Below are positions 22,952 to 33,460 of a stretch of DNA of 64,000 nucleotides, one piece after another. The first letter of the stretch is position 1, and each line of letters starts with the position of its first letter. Position numbers and translations under genes: made by a program. Origin of the DNA: Sphaerulina vaccinii (lineage: Eukaryota > Ascomycota > Dothideomycetes > Mycosphaerellales > Mycosphaerellaceae); NCBI GenBank assembly GCA_022570795.1, contig JAKUDP010000014.1, positions 1,240,001 through 1,304,000 on the forward strand, written 5' to 3'. The notes under the pieces were generated by a model, which worked only from the letters and a program-made list of their open reading frames with translations, searched no databases and was not told the origin of the DNA.

Positions 22952-24743
22952 ATGCCAGGCTTGAAAGATCTATTGAAGAAGAAGGAGAAGATCACAGAGA
23001 ATGCGCACAATGACCAGCAAGGACTTGCTGTGCCCGAATTTACCTTCATTCGTTCCACGACAGAATCCGAAGAAGTCATTCAGCCACCCACCTATCCTGA
23101 TGACCAGCCTGAGTTGCCGCGAACCAGCAAAGAGAAGCGACGCACGTTAGGCTTCCGTATTTCGTCGCACAATGCGTCTCCCACGAAAGACACCTCTGCG
23201 CGTACGTTGTCACAAGCAGCACAGACTTCAAGCCAACAGCTCCCCGTACGTCCTCGAGGCGAACGTCGTCTCTCCGACCGACTACATCTTCATCGTCGAG
23301 ACCGATCGCAATCTGTAGAGTCGAGCAGTAATCTCCCGCAAGATCTTCCAGCAGCGCCCGAGGCCATAGCAGCAAGACCCAAAAGTACAATCCCAGTTAA
23401 CGCCGACGATGTGGCCGCGAAGGCCGAAAGAGAACAACAGGAGCAACGTGAGGCGCAGTGGGAGAAGCGTGCGACCATACTAGCCATGAGTAGTCCGTTC
23501 CGCGAAGATCAAACATCGTCAGATCCAGCCGCTCGATCGGGCAGAAGCAGGAGTCCTTCCATATCAGACAAGACGGGCGATGTGAACATACAGGAAGCTA
23601 TACGATTACACGAGGAAGGCGATCTCAAACGCTCTACAGAGATGTTCGGCGAACTTGCCAATCCCAAGGGAGCTAACAATGCTCTTTCACAAGTCCTGTA
23701 CGGACTGGCACTTCGCCATGGCTGGGGTATACCTGTTGAGCCCGAAAAAGCAATCCACTACTTATCACTCGCGGCATCTAACTCAGCCTCAGTCGAAGAG
23801 CAAGCGTTGGCTTCAGGACTCAAGAAGGGTGGTTCAGCCAAGGGTGAGCTCGTATTAGCCATCTTCGAACTGGCCAACTGTTTCCGCAACGGCTGGGGTG
23901 TGAAGAAAGATAGTGTCGCAGCCAGACAATACTACGAAACAGCGGCGAATCTGGGCGACACCGATGCCATGGAAGAAGCTGCTTGGTGCTATCTGGAAGG
24001 ATTCGGAGGGAACAAAGACAAGGTACGTACTTCCTACATCGCCTGTGCTGTGAACCCGTTGTACAGTCGCACCCTCTTCACGGCCCCATCTGTTCCACGT
24101 GAACGGCAGGGCCTCGAGCCGTTGCGTAACAGCTAGCTAGCTACTAGCTATTACGCGCGACAGACGCTCGTGGACGATGGTGCCGAGTCCACTAGAAGGG
24201 TGTGCTGCGTGTTGCTGTTCCTGCTGCAAGATGGTTGCGAAACGGTCATCCGGCGCCTCACATTTTGGGCATTCATGCACGTCAGCTGCAGCATGGGAAG
24301 GAGGGCATTCATCAAAATTTGGGGCTAACTTGGCTCCTTTGAAACTTCTAGTTCAAAGCGGCACAATACTTGCGTTTAGCAGAGGAAAAAGGATCGAAAA
24401 GCGTAGCGCAAAGTTGGTATGTGTTTATTTTCATCATCATTCTGTGTTTGAGACGAACAAGTCGGATCCTTGCGCTTCTACGCCGCCGGATCTTATTACT
24501 GACGACTACGGGTATCCGCTCGTCGGCGTCTTGGAAGCTCGTCTGTCGGCTGATGCAGGCGGTGTACCTGTACCTGCTTTCGTCGTCGGCTCCGAGCCTG
24601 TGACTGGGCATAGCCGGCTACATGAGCTCGCCCGAACATGCGCAATACTTGTATCTCATCGGCTAGATTGCATGCTCAGACAGGCCAATCGCTAACTCGT
24701 GCGAAATAGGATCTGGAAGGAAAAGTACAATCCGAAGTCATAA
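22952..24743 (+). CDS. Sel1-repeat protein, DSF2/Nif1-like
   Basis: Three exons (22952-24022, 24352-24416, 24710-24743) encode 389 residues. The start is the ATG of MPGLKDLLKKKEK; the frame is open further upstream without a better ATG. A disordered basic and Ser-rich region (to about 200) precedes Sel1-like helical repeats, with GLALRHGWGIPVEPEKAIHYL, ELANCFRNGWGVKKDSVAA and WCYLEGFGGNKDK, the last ending at the first splice site. The small second and third exons supply FKAAQYLRLAEEKGSKSVAQ and a WIWKEKYNP ending, matching the family C-terminus. Yeast DSF2 and fission yeast Nif1 are poorly characterised or linked to mitotic size control. Both introns (329 and 293 nt) are far longer than the others here but have gctaact branch sites. 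Confidence 0.78.
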
Positions 24744-25215
24744 TCTAGCAGCCTGAATTCAACCAGAATGATCACCGATCTAAAATCAGGTGAACGTCAA
24801 ATAGGATTGAACGTCTTTGAATGTACAGCAGTGTCTACTCCATACATACAGATTTACCTCATGTCCCATATAGTCATACCATTCATGCATGCTCCAGGCA
24901 TATATAACGCCGAGCTTCTCATTTCATCCTTGAGCTCGTAGACCATTCCAATTCTTATATAAAATGTTGTCGTGGTAGACGGCCAGACAAAGTAAATATG
25001 GGGCACGTCAGTCAATGTTGGGTATCGCGAGAATATCAATTGCCATTTCGAACATCAGCTCTCTTCTCTTCTCTCCAAGCCGAAATGGCGATAGCCGAGA
25101 TTTTGAGCCTCTTGGCTAGTTCTTCTGTCGTGTATAGTAAAGTAGAGTATTCGTTCGTCCTTCATGTTATGTCGTGAGAAATGTCGTCTATGCTTCATTT
25201 TCATGGTCGTCGTTA
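24744..25215. other. Convergent intergenic region
   Basis: This AT-richer 3' flank lies between the Sel1 gene and the bZIP gene. No coding or RNA feature is supported. Confidence 0.55.
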
Positions 25216-27231
25216 TCATTGATCAGTCTTGTACGTGACATCGTGGCTCGACCGTCGTGCTTGTTGTTCTCGAGCTTCGAGTGCATTATGATCGCGAACC
25301 AGCTCCTTGAATTGTCGCACAACGTCGGCTGGTATCTGGCTCCAGAGTAAACTCCTGGTATAGACTTCTGCTTTGTTGTTGCGAGCTTGATCATGCTCGA
25401 GATTCGACAATGCCTCCGCGAGAACACGTCGCTGAGGTGGGGCCGCCTCTTGGTTGGGGTGCTGATTGTACGCTTGATTGTGCCCTTTTGTTATGGATGC
25501 ATATTGTATTTGTGTCAATGAAAAGGCCTGATCGACCTGCTGCTGCTTCGAGGGTGCCATCATGGCATGATGCATGCGATCGAGGTTGCCAGGTCTGTTA
25601 GGGGTAGGGACGCCAGAGGGTAGCGGCTCCTGAGCGCCTGCCATTGCTCCCTGGGCGTAGTCTTGTTCCATGAGAGAGTTGCCTTCTGACAGAAGGCTAG
25701 TGAGCACGGCAGGTGCTGCAGCACGTACTTCTGCTGGCATCTGGGGTAACCCGTGGGGTTGAGAGGCGGCAGGCTTTGACGCGATCCAGGCGCCGCAGAG
25801 GAGAAGCATGAAAAGCAGACCAGAAGCCACGGGTTGGTCGTTGACGGATGGCGCGTTGCGCATGGCTGAGTTTTGTGTAGCAGGATTCGAGATAGGCTTC
25901 TTCTCAGTGCCAGGGTTCTTGGTAGGTTCGGGTTTGGTGTGGAAGGCGAAGTCATCTGAGGGGCCGTTCTGGAGATCGTTCACGAAGATGAAGTTATCCC
26001 AGTCGTGTGGTCCCATATTGAGCGCTTCCATTTCCGCATTGAAGTCCGTAAAGCCGGTACTGCTGGGAGCTGCGGACATGGCAGGTGCTGGACCAGCTTC
26101 GATTTGCTCGGTCAGGATCTGCACCTTCCTCCTCAGCTGTGAAGCCTCCTCATTATGGCGCATCATCAACTCCCGTTTCTCTTCATGCATACTCTCGATC
26201 ATCCGTTGTGCTTCAGCTAAGCGCTGATGCACGACTTGCCGCTCTCGCTCGCGCACCTCACGTTCACGAGTGAAATCACCTAGCTGCGCTTCGAGCATGG
26301 AGATTTGAGTAGTATAGCTCTTCTCCTTGACCTCAAGATCTTCGGTGTGCTTCTTCTTCCTTTGCCGCGACGCGAGTCTGAGGTGATGTTAGCGCGAGTC
26401 ATGGCTCTAGGTACGAACAGGGTCTTACGCTGCTTCACGGTTCCGTAGAAGACGTTTTTGTTGCTTCAGCTCCTTAAGAGTATCTTCGTCCGTGGTTTGC
26501 TCGATGAGCTCATCAATAGTCTGGATGTTCCGTTCGTGAGGTATGTCGATGCGACCGTTCTTCTTGCGTATGCCATCCCGCCTTTGATAGTCGAGCAAGG
26601 CACGCGGAGGGCTCGTCGGCCTCATTCGCTTGGACAGAGGCCTGTTCTCCATTTCCTGCTGTGCCATGCCCATCCAGTCTTGATGTGAGTGCGGCGACAT
26701 TGGAGTCTGGACTTGGGGAGCTGGAATGAAGTGTGCTTCAGGATGTTGCGCATTAAATTGCTGCGGCGGCGGGCCATGACTGAAGCTGCCATGCGCACTA
26801 TCTGCGCGACCATGTACGTAGTGCGGTCCTGCTTCGAATGTGGGCGGCGGAGGCATGAACTCAACGCCCGTCGTAGGTGTGCAGTCTCCAGAACCATTCT
26901 GAAAGGGCCATGGTCCAGGCTGAGCCTGCGGCTCGAAACCAGATTGTGGATGAGGCTGTTGCTGGCGCATATAGCCAGAGCCATCGTCGTGATATGGATT
27001 AGGAGCGCCTGCTGCTGCGGGTTCGACCGCTAGGACGCCGTTGTAGTGTTGATCCCACTGAGAGTCAGCCGGCGATAGCACGCCATGGTTGTTGGCAAAA
27101 GAGTCCTTGCGAAAGGTGGTACCATTCGGACTGTGCATGGCTGCGGGATCCAGTATGGTAGGATCCAGCACAGCAGAGTCCTCGTCGACAAACACAGCAG
27201 AGTGTGACTGGTACGTGTTTGCGTATTCCAT
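25216..27231 (-). CDS. bZIP transcription factor with a hydrophobic C-terminal segment
   Basis: Two exons (27231-26429 and 26377-25216, 51-nt intron) encode 654 residues. The intron splits the basic region; spliced, it reads RLLRNREAALASRQRKKKHT with the N-x7-R signature (N about 264, R about 272). A long coiled coil (about 280-360) follows. The N-terminal 230 residues are Pro/Gln/His-rich, as in activation domains. At about 451-469 the stretch VASGLLFMLLLCGAWIASK is hydrophobic enough to be a transmembrane helix, an arrangement like membrane-tethered CREB3/ATF6 factors. Basic-region type and layout match a conserved filamentous-fungal family, but I cannot name the orthologue. About 2.1 kb without a gene lies upstream, consistent with a long regulatory leader. 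Confidence 0.9.
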
Positions 27232-29379
27232 TTAGTAGGTGATGGCTCTCTCGAGGCGGTGTAGAGCAAAGCTTATCCTGCTCTCCGCTCCAGCTCGGGT
27301 CAAGTGACTGACTCTGCTACATCCAAAGGGTCGTGAAGAAGGCAGCCAGGGTCTGAACGAGATGGCGCGGTATAAGCAGCAGCAGAGTGACAGCAGCAGT
27401 GTAGCGCGAGCGACAATCAATGCTGGAAGAAGGCAAGTCGAAGGTGGCGACAGGTAGGGATCACCTTGTAGTTGTGCTCCGCAGGTCTAAATAGTAAACA
27501 ACAATCGCAGGTGGAAAGGATGTGAGAGCAGGATGCTGCGAGACGGGAGGACTGGCCCGACAAGAGCACGCGAAAAGCACTCAAAGCACTACTACTCGGT
27601 GCCCAAGCTTGGGGAGTGAATTGATTGGCCTATTGGGCACTTGTGCATGCAAGCTATGCAAGCTGCAGACGATAGGTCCGGATCGTGGCCGTTTGCCTGC
27701 TGCGCGCCGTGAGAGCGTCCGCTCCGTTGGGCTGACAGCTCTCAGAACAGCAACTGTGACTTGTGGTGGCATTCGATGCGATCAGAACTTGTTTGGAGGC
27801 TGATAATGATGATTGATGAGGCTGGCGAGGCTGCGGAGCTCGCATGGAATCGGTAGGGGTAGCGATGTCACCTCCACGCTGCAGTCAGACGTGCGCGTGA
27901 CCCGGTGGCAGGACTGGTGAGCATGGCTTCTGTTTCAAGAGATCGAAGTCGACCGGCACTCCACCTCTTGTGAGGTTGGTGAGAGATCACCGGAGAATTC
28001 GTAAGTTCGTCAACGGCGGCTACGGACAAGGGAAGGCGCGTGAGTCCGGGAAGGTACGAGCGGATCGGTCCATATCGTGGGCTAGGGCAATCGCGAGATC
28101 GAGTGGGAAACAGAAAGAGAATCAATAGCACGAAGCATTTGTACCCAAGATATGACTCCACGCTGCCCGAAGATCTTGCTATTGGAAGCAAGCACTGCAG
28201 TACTGACCTCAGCTGTAGTGATGGATTGCAGCTATTGCTTCGACCAGTTGGAATTCCTCCCTAAACACTGGCGTCGTTTGCTAGGATCACAGTTGGTGTG
28301 TCGGTCAAGCAGGAATTTCACTAACATTGTGGATGGGAAAGAGGAGTCTCGACTTGTCAGACCGCTGATATGACCACATCGGTAGGAAGAAGCTTCACAT
28401 CGAAACGTGTTGACGACTCCTAGTGAGGCTGAGCCACTCCCAGGCTGCCAGGCTTCACAATAAGAATAGCCAGCCACTGCCAATGGCGTCAAAGATGAAT
28501 CCCACTCTCTGTTTCATACCAGCGGTAAGGCCGCGAGTCAGTTCACCGCACAATGTTCCGTTGAGCCTTCTCGCTTGTAGGAAGTCAGCATCCTCGATGC
28601 GAGACAGCGTAAGGCGGCAACACTTTTTTAACATGTGCTTGGAGAAGCAGACACACGTGAAACGTCTGATATCGTGCTCCTTCAAGCACGTGAGGTCCCA
28701 CCAATAGCCTGGCTTTTAATCAATGTTCATGCAGTCGCTGTGCCTATACAGAGATCTCGCCAGTGGCATCTGCAGGAGGCTTTGCATTGTATTGTATGAC
28801 AAGCTTGTCTGCGAGGATGTCGGGTATCACCAACGTTCAACATCGAACGACTGCTGTGTGACGTTTAACAATGCACATGTTTGGTGCATATAATGTTGCA
28901 CAAAAGGTCCGCGCAGCACGGCATTCAATCCAAGTTTCGGCAGCTTTTGGCAAAACTTAGAAGACTTGTTGGCTGTAATCAAGGATTATTGATGATATCG
29001 ACACGATTGCTTTTTGTCCAAGTTTGTCCAATCGGTGAAATGCGTCGCAAGTTGCAAGTTCATGCGAGAGCGCTTATAGACGGAGGGCTGTAAGCCTATC
29101 AGTATGCCTGACTATTGAAGAGAGAATGCTCATCTGCCCAACACTCTTTTCGAGCTCTGGCCACCAACCACGCATTCGCTTGCTTGATATGGGGCACAAC
29201 TGAGCTCACGTGTTGGGTTGAAGTATTGAGGTTGTGACTACATCATGTGCTTGTGCTTGCATATGCGCGGACGCGGCCTCGACTTCAAACCGAGGTGTAC
29301 TCTTTCCATCACGCGCCGGGCTAACAAGACATGCAGGACGATCAAGCACATCTCTGAGTGTGTGGAATGCACGTTAGGA
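27232..29379. other. Gene-free 2.1-kb region between the bZIP and tannase genes
   Basis: No frame on either strand shows family similarity, start context and splice logic. Composition is normal and not RIP-like. It should contain the bZIP promoter and a probable long 5' leader, plus the 3' flank of the tannase gene. A non-coding RNA cannot be excluded. Confidence 0.5.
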
Positions 29380-31330
29380 TCAATGACGTGAACAATCATC
29401 TGTGCTTGCATTGCCACTATGTTGTTCAGGATTGTCAGCACTGATCCTTCGATCGCATGTGGAAGCTAGTGTACTGACGTTCTCAGCAAGATCTGAATCA
29501 CCAGTAACAAACTTGGCCTGTTGAGGGTAGGGACAGAGTGGCCGCTGCCGCAGTACTTTGTCCTGGAGTGTGTCATTGACCCATTTCGTCGCTATGATAT
29601 GCTCTGGTGCAGTGCCGTTCTCTGTCCTGCGATTCGTTAGGACACGAGCCATGAACATATCGTCATGTCTCATCGTATGTCTTGGGATGGGTTGTGCCCA
29701 AGAGAACTCACCATATCACCAACGCAAGTAGTGCATCGTGATCTGCGTCGCGGAAGCCAGGAACACCGTTCACTGAAGAACTGAGAGATGCAGCCTGATT
29801 ACCACCTGCGAAGTACCTACAATAAATTAGCGGTTGGCCTTTCTCTGACGGTACAAGTGTGGTAACTTACCACGGAGCATTGACATCTGATGGTGTGCCA
29901 AGACAGTGTTGCATACCAGGAACCAAGAAGTATCGATACCATGAATCAAGTTCGATTCCCTGGGGTACCAGAGTCTTATACACATTCTTGTAGTAGTAGT
30001 CTGAGGATTCAGTCGGAATGAGAGCATCTGCGAGGCCATGATAATGCAACAGCTTGCCACCTCGTTTCTGAAATGGAGAAAGATCAAAATCGTTCGCCGA
30101 TGCATTTCCAGGCTGAAGCTTGTCCGCAAGCTCAACAATAGTATAGTTGAAATCGTAGAAGTTCCAAGTAGGGTCGTTGAGCAAGAAAGCTTGCACGTAC
30201 TGTGTGCCTAAATGGCTTGGAGCAGTTCCTCCAAGCAGAACCGACCATTGTGCCTCAGATCCGATCTCGAGGTGAGGGAAGACGAAGGTCTGGTTCGTCT
30301 CGACATAGTCGTTGTATATGTGGTATAGAGTACCAATTTGCTCGGCAGTAAGACACTCCGTGGCATTGAGTGTCGAGGGCCTGCAGAGGAGAGTCTCTGG
30401 CATGAAATGGCAAGATCGTGGATCGGAGACAATGGTGTCTACTAAGCCATCTTGATGATCGCACTGCTTGAGCACTTCGCGTCCAATCACAGAGAACAGA
30501 TCTGCAGGGATGTGATGGCTAGCTGTCGTGGGCAGGTTATAGAGTGCGACTTTCACAGTCCAAGTCTGCAAGTGTGAAGTCCACCAGGCAGGAGCTCCAA
30601 TCAACGCGCCATGAAAGTCATCCGGGAACATTTCGATCTCCTTGAGGCCTTGACGACCTCCGGTGCTGCAGCCAGAATAATAGTTGTATGTCGCGTTGGA
30701 TCCATAGTATGAGGCAACGATAGATTTGGCGAGAGCCACGGAGCCATGCATAGCACGGTAGCCAAAGTCCGTTCGCTTCTCGGGTGCATTCAAAGCCCAT
30801 GTGCCATCAGATGACAACGAGCTGTGTCCAGTATCTGTGCTCATCGAGGCAAAACCATACCCTACTCCAGCGGCCTGATAACATCGAGTCAGCAATGGAA
30901 ACTTGAAGTTCTGTGCTCATACATACTGCATCGAGCCAGTTAATGCCGCCTGCGAAGCCTCCGTTACCCACTGTAAGTCGAGTCAGCACTGCTGCAGCAT
31001 CGTCTAGGCGTTGTATAACTGACCAGCGAGGAATCTCTCGTTCCACTTGACTGGCAGGAAGAGACCAAAGCTGAACATGGATTCAGGACTAGATGTCACA
31101 TTCACCTGTACCGCACATAATGCTTGCATCTCGGTTGGAGACACTGGGTAGGCAATGTTGCCCGCAGGTACCTTGAAAGTGCCATTGTCCTGCAGCTGAA
31201 CGGCGAACTCGATGGACGCTGTGGAAGGGATGAGATCTTGAAAAGCTTCTTGAGTACATTCGAGAGCAGCTGCCAAGGGTGATAGTAGGAGCGGTAGCAG
31301 TGATTTCATCTTAGCACGCATGAGTTTCAT
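29380..31330 (-). CDS. Secreted tannase / feruloyl esterase family hydrolase
   Basis: Five exons (31330-31024, 30970-30927, 30874-29871, 29816-29712, 29626-29380) encode 568 residues, with every junction GT-AG and in frame. The N-terminus has a signal peptide (MKSLLPLLLSPLAAALEC from an internal ATG at 31309; the first ATG is at 31330). Family marks are FAGGINWLDA, GCSTGGRQG with the nucleophilic serine near 187, HGLADALIPTESS with the catalytic Asp, and GMQHCLG with the catalytic His. This is the CS-D-HC pattern, in which neighbouring cysteines tether Ser and His. WVNDT and RQRPLCPYP lie near the C-terminus. Several N-x-S/T sites suit secretion. The enzyme cleaves gallate or hydroxycinnamate esters of plant polymers; the exact substrate is not readable from sequence. 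Confidence 0.92.
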
Positions 31331-31903
31331 GTTCACACGAGGAACACAACTTGTATGTGAGTATGATATTGTGCAGGTCGTGCTCTTTGCGACTGTGGTC
31401 CCGAGTAGTCCATCTCTTGACACTAGGAGCGTCGCGTCGCAACGTCCCGGCTAAATCTCTGCTTCTTCGCTTGTGGAAACATGTTGCGGGGATAAGTGGA
31501 TCTCTCTCAGTATCTGCCATTTCCAGTTGCCGTTCTCTGGAATCGGATCTGTATCGTAGCACAAAGACTGGCCGGACCTACAGATGTGCGACACAGCTAA
31601 CCAGAACGATCAATGGTGCATGTTTTAGTTGCATAAGTGTTTGACGCTCGTTCCGTGTGGTCAACAACATCTCCGGAAGTCCAAGACGCTTCTTCATCAG
31701 TGGTTATAGTCCAGATTCATCACCGAGTGAAACCTATTCAAGATTGCAGGTCATCCGGTTGATCAAGGTCCATTCCTAAGCCAAACCCTTCGTCTTTTTC
31801 GCCGTACTCGATCGTGATGTTGACCATGACAGCAGCATGAATGTCGACGAGGCCTCTGCGTTCAGTGCGATGGCATGCTAGCCAACTGTGACCGTTTTGC
31901 GCT
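31331..31903. other. Intergenic region between tannase and phosphatase genes
   Basis: This region holds the promoter of the tannase gene and the 3' flank of the phosphatase gene, both minus strand. No further gene is supported. Confidence 0.55.
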
Positions 31904-33163
31904 TTACAGCTTGGCCTTGATTGGAGCCGCACCATCATTGCCGTTCTCCAGGACTGCAATGCAAACAACCACCGCAATGTCGTCTGGCTTGCCACCTTCC
32001 CAGCCTTCTTGTGGGTATCGTTGCTTCACTTCTCGAGCAAAAGGTCCATCTCGCCTGCGATCGAGACCAGCTACCTTGGCCTCGCGCATGATGGCTGCTG
32101 CGAGCTGTCCTGGCAAGTAAGGGTCCTGGGCAGTCGCCTCAATGGTGCGTGGCAGGGAGCGAATCAAGGTATCATTGATCATAGTCTCTGCGCCAGCAAA
32201 GTTGTGAGATCTGAACCAGTAGCCACCTTCCTCCATCACACGCTGCACGATGTGTAGAGTGTCTTGAGCTGAAAGGTTGTCCCATACACCATCTGTGGCA
32301 AACACCACCACATCGCCATGTTTGAGCCTGTGATTATGGACATCAGCTTGAGCAGGGGTTTCACTGAAGTATGTGGATCCTCCGAATATAGCGTGTTGTG
32401 CTTGCATCTTAGGCGGCACTTTCGACATTTGATATGCTGCAGTTCGTGTCAATATAAGGCCAATATCGAAGCAGCAAGCAGCACATACGTGTATTGAAAG
32501 CATGTGTTTGAACGATGGACCTATGCGCAACTTTACCAGGCCCGAAGATCAAGTATCCAGAGTCACCGAGGCTATGTTCATTGTTAACATTAAATTCGCA
32601 TGACTTGTGTAGTCTACGTACTTTGCGGTATCGATGTTACCATCCTTGTCTGCCACACCCAAACTGGCTGTGCATCCACCAGCTGCAATTCGTGGATTGG
32701 CCATGACAGCATCGTAAGCCTGCTGAAGCAAATCTCGCGCTTTGCATGTCTTGCCAGCTTCCAGACCTTCGAATATATTCGCTGAGCCGGCCATCAGACC
32801 GCATAGTGCCTGGCTATACTCTGACGGGTCTACACCTTGGTCCTGCCACCCGCCCACTCCATCAGCGAGACCAAATGCTACGTGATGCGGGCTTCCGCCA
32901 ATTGTGGTCGCGAAGAAAGCATCTTCACCAGAGTCAGGCTTGGTCGATCGTAGATAGGGCGGGTTGGGGTTCACGTGGGTCGAGGCATAGTTCCAGTAGT
33001 CCCTCCCTGGCTTAGGCACTCTCGGTGGTGCACGTTTGGGCGCCGCAGCAGCAGCCAGGCGATATGTGAACGACCCAGGCGAAGCGATAGTAGCGGAGTG
33101 GGATTGTGATCGCATGGACTGCTTCGTAACTGCTGAAGTGAGGCGTTGTCTCCCGAGCAGCAT
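31904..33163 (-). CDS. PTC7: PTC7-type mitochondrial protein phosphatase 2C
   Basis: Three exons (33163-32622, 32571-32489, 32436-31904) encode 385 residues from the chosen ATG. An earlier in-frame ATG at 33223 adds 20 residues. The first 50 residues are Arg/Ser/Ala-rich with few acids, fitting a mitochondrial presequence. PP2C motifs follow: GEDAFF, GLADGVGGW with a metal-binding Asp, the LGDSGYLIF strand (created by splicing), FATDGVWDNL and KPDDIAVVV with further metal ligands. Yeast Ptc7 and human PPTC7 dephosphorylate matrix proteins and affect coenzyme Q synthesis and mitophagy. It is divergent from PRP4 across about 300 bp. The product family is certain and the start is less so. Confidence 0.91.
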
Positions 33164-33460
33164 GTCAGGCCAATTGACCTCGGAGGCGAGAATGAAGCAG
33201 ACAACCGCGCTGGTGAGCAGCATTCTACCACGACATGGTAGCAACAAGGAGTGTGGCGAGTATCATTGGGTATGCGCTCACGAGGAGTGAGAGGGAGGGA
33301 AGGGTGAGGGGAGGGCGTATGGCTGCGTGAGAAGGAGGTGATACCATATCTCCGCAATACTGAAATAGAGTTTCGATAGCGATTCGGGTCGAGAAAGTTG
33401 CAGCGAGGGCAGCTCATATCCACATCCACTCTGACCTGTACAACACCACCACACCACATC

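Noticed and set aside
28423..28707. Possible small gene in the 2.1-kb gap
   Set aside because: Overlapping frames on both strands are of similar length, with no start context, splice logic or similarity.
33398..33460. Upstream extension of PRP4 in the same open frame
   Set aside because: The family start MHPSR...YVEEE is at 33461, and the extension has no homologous sequence.
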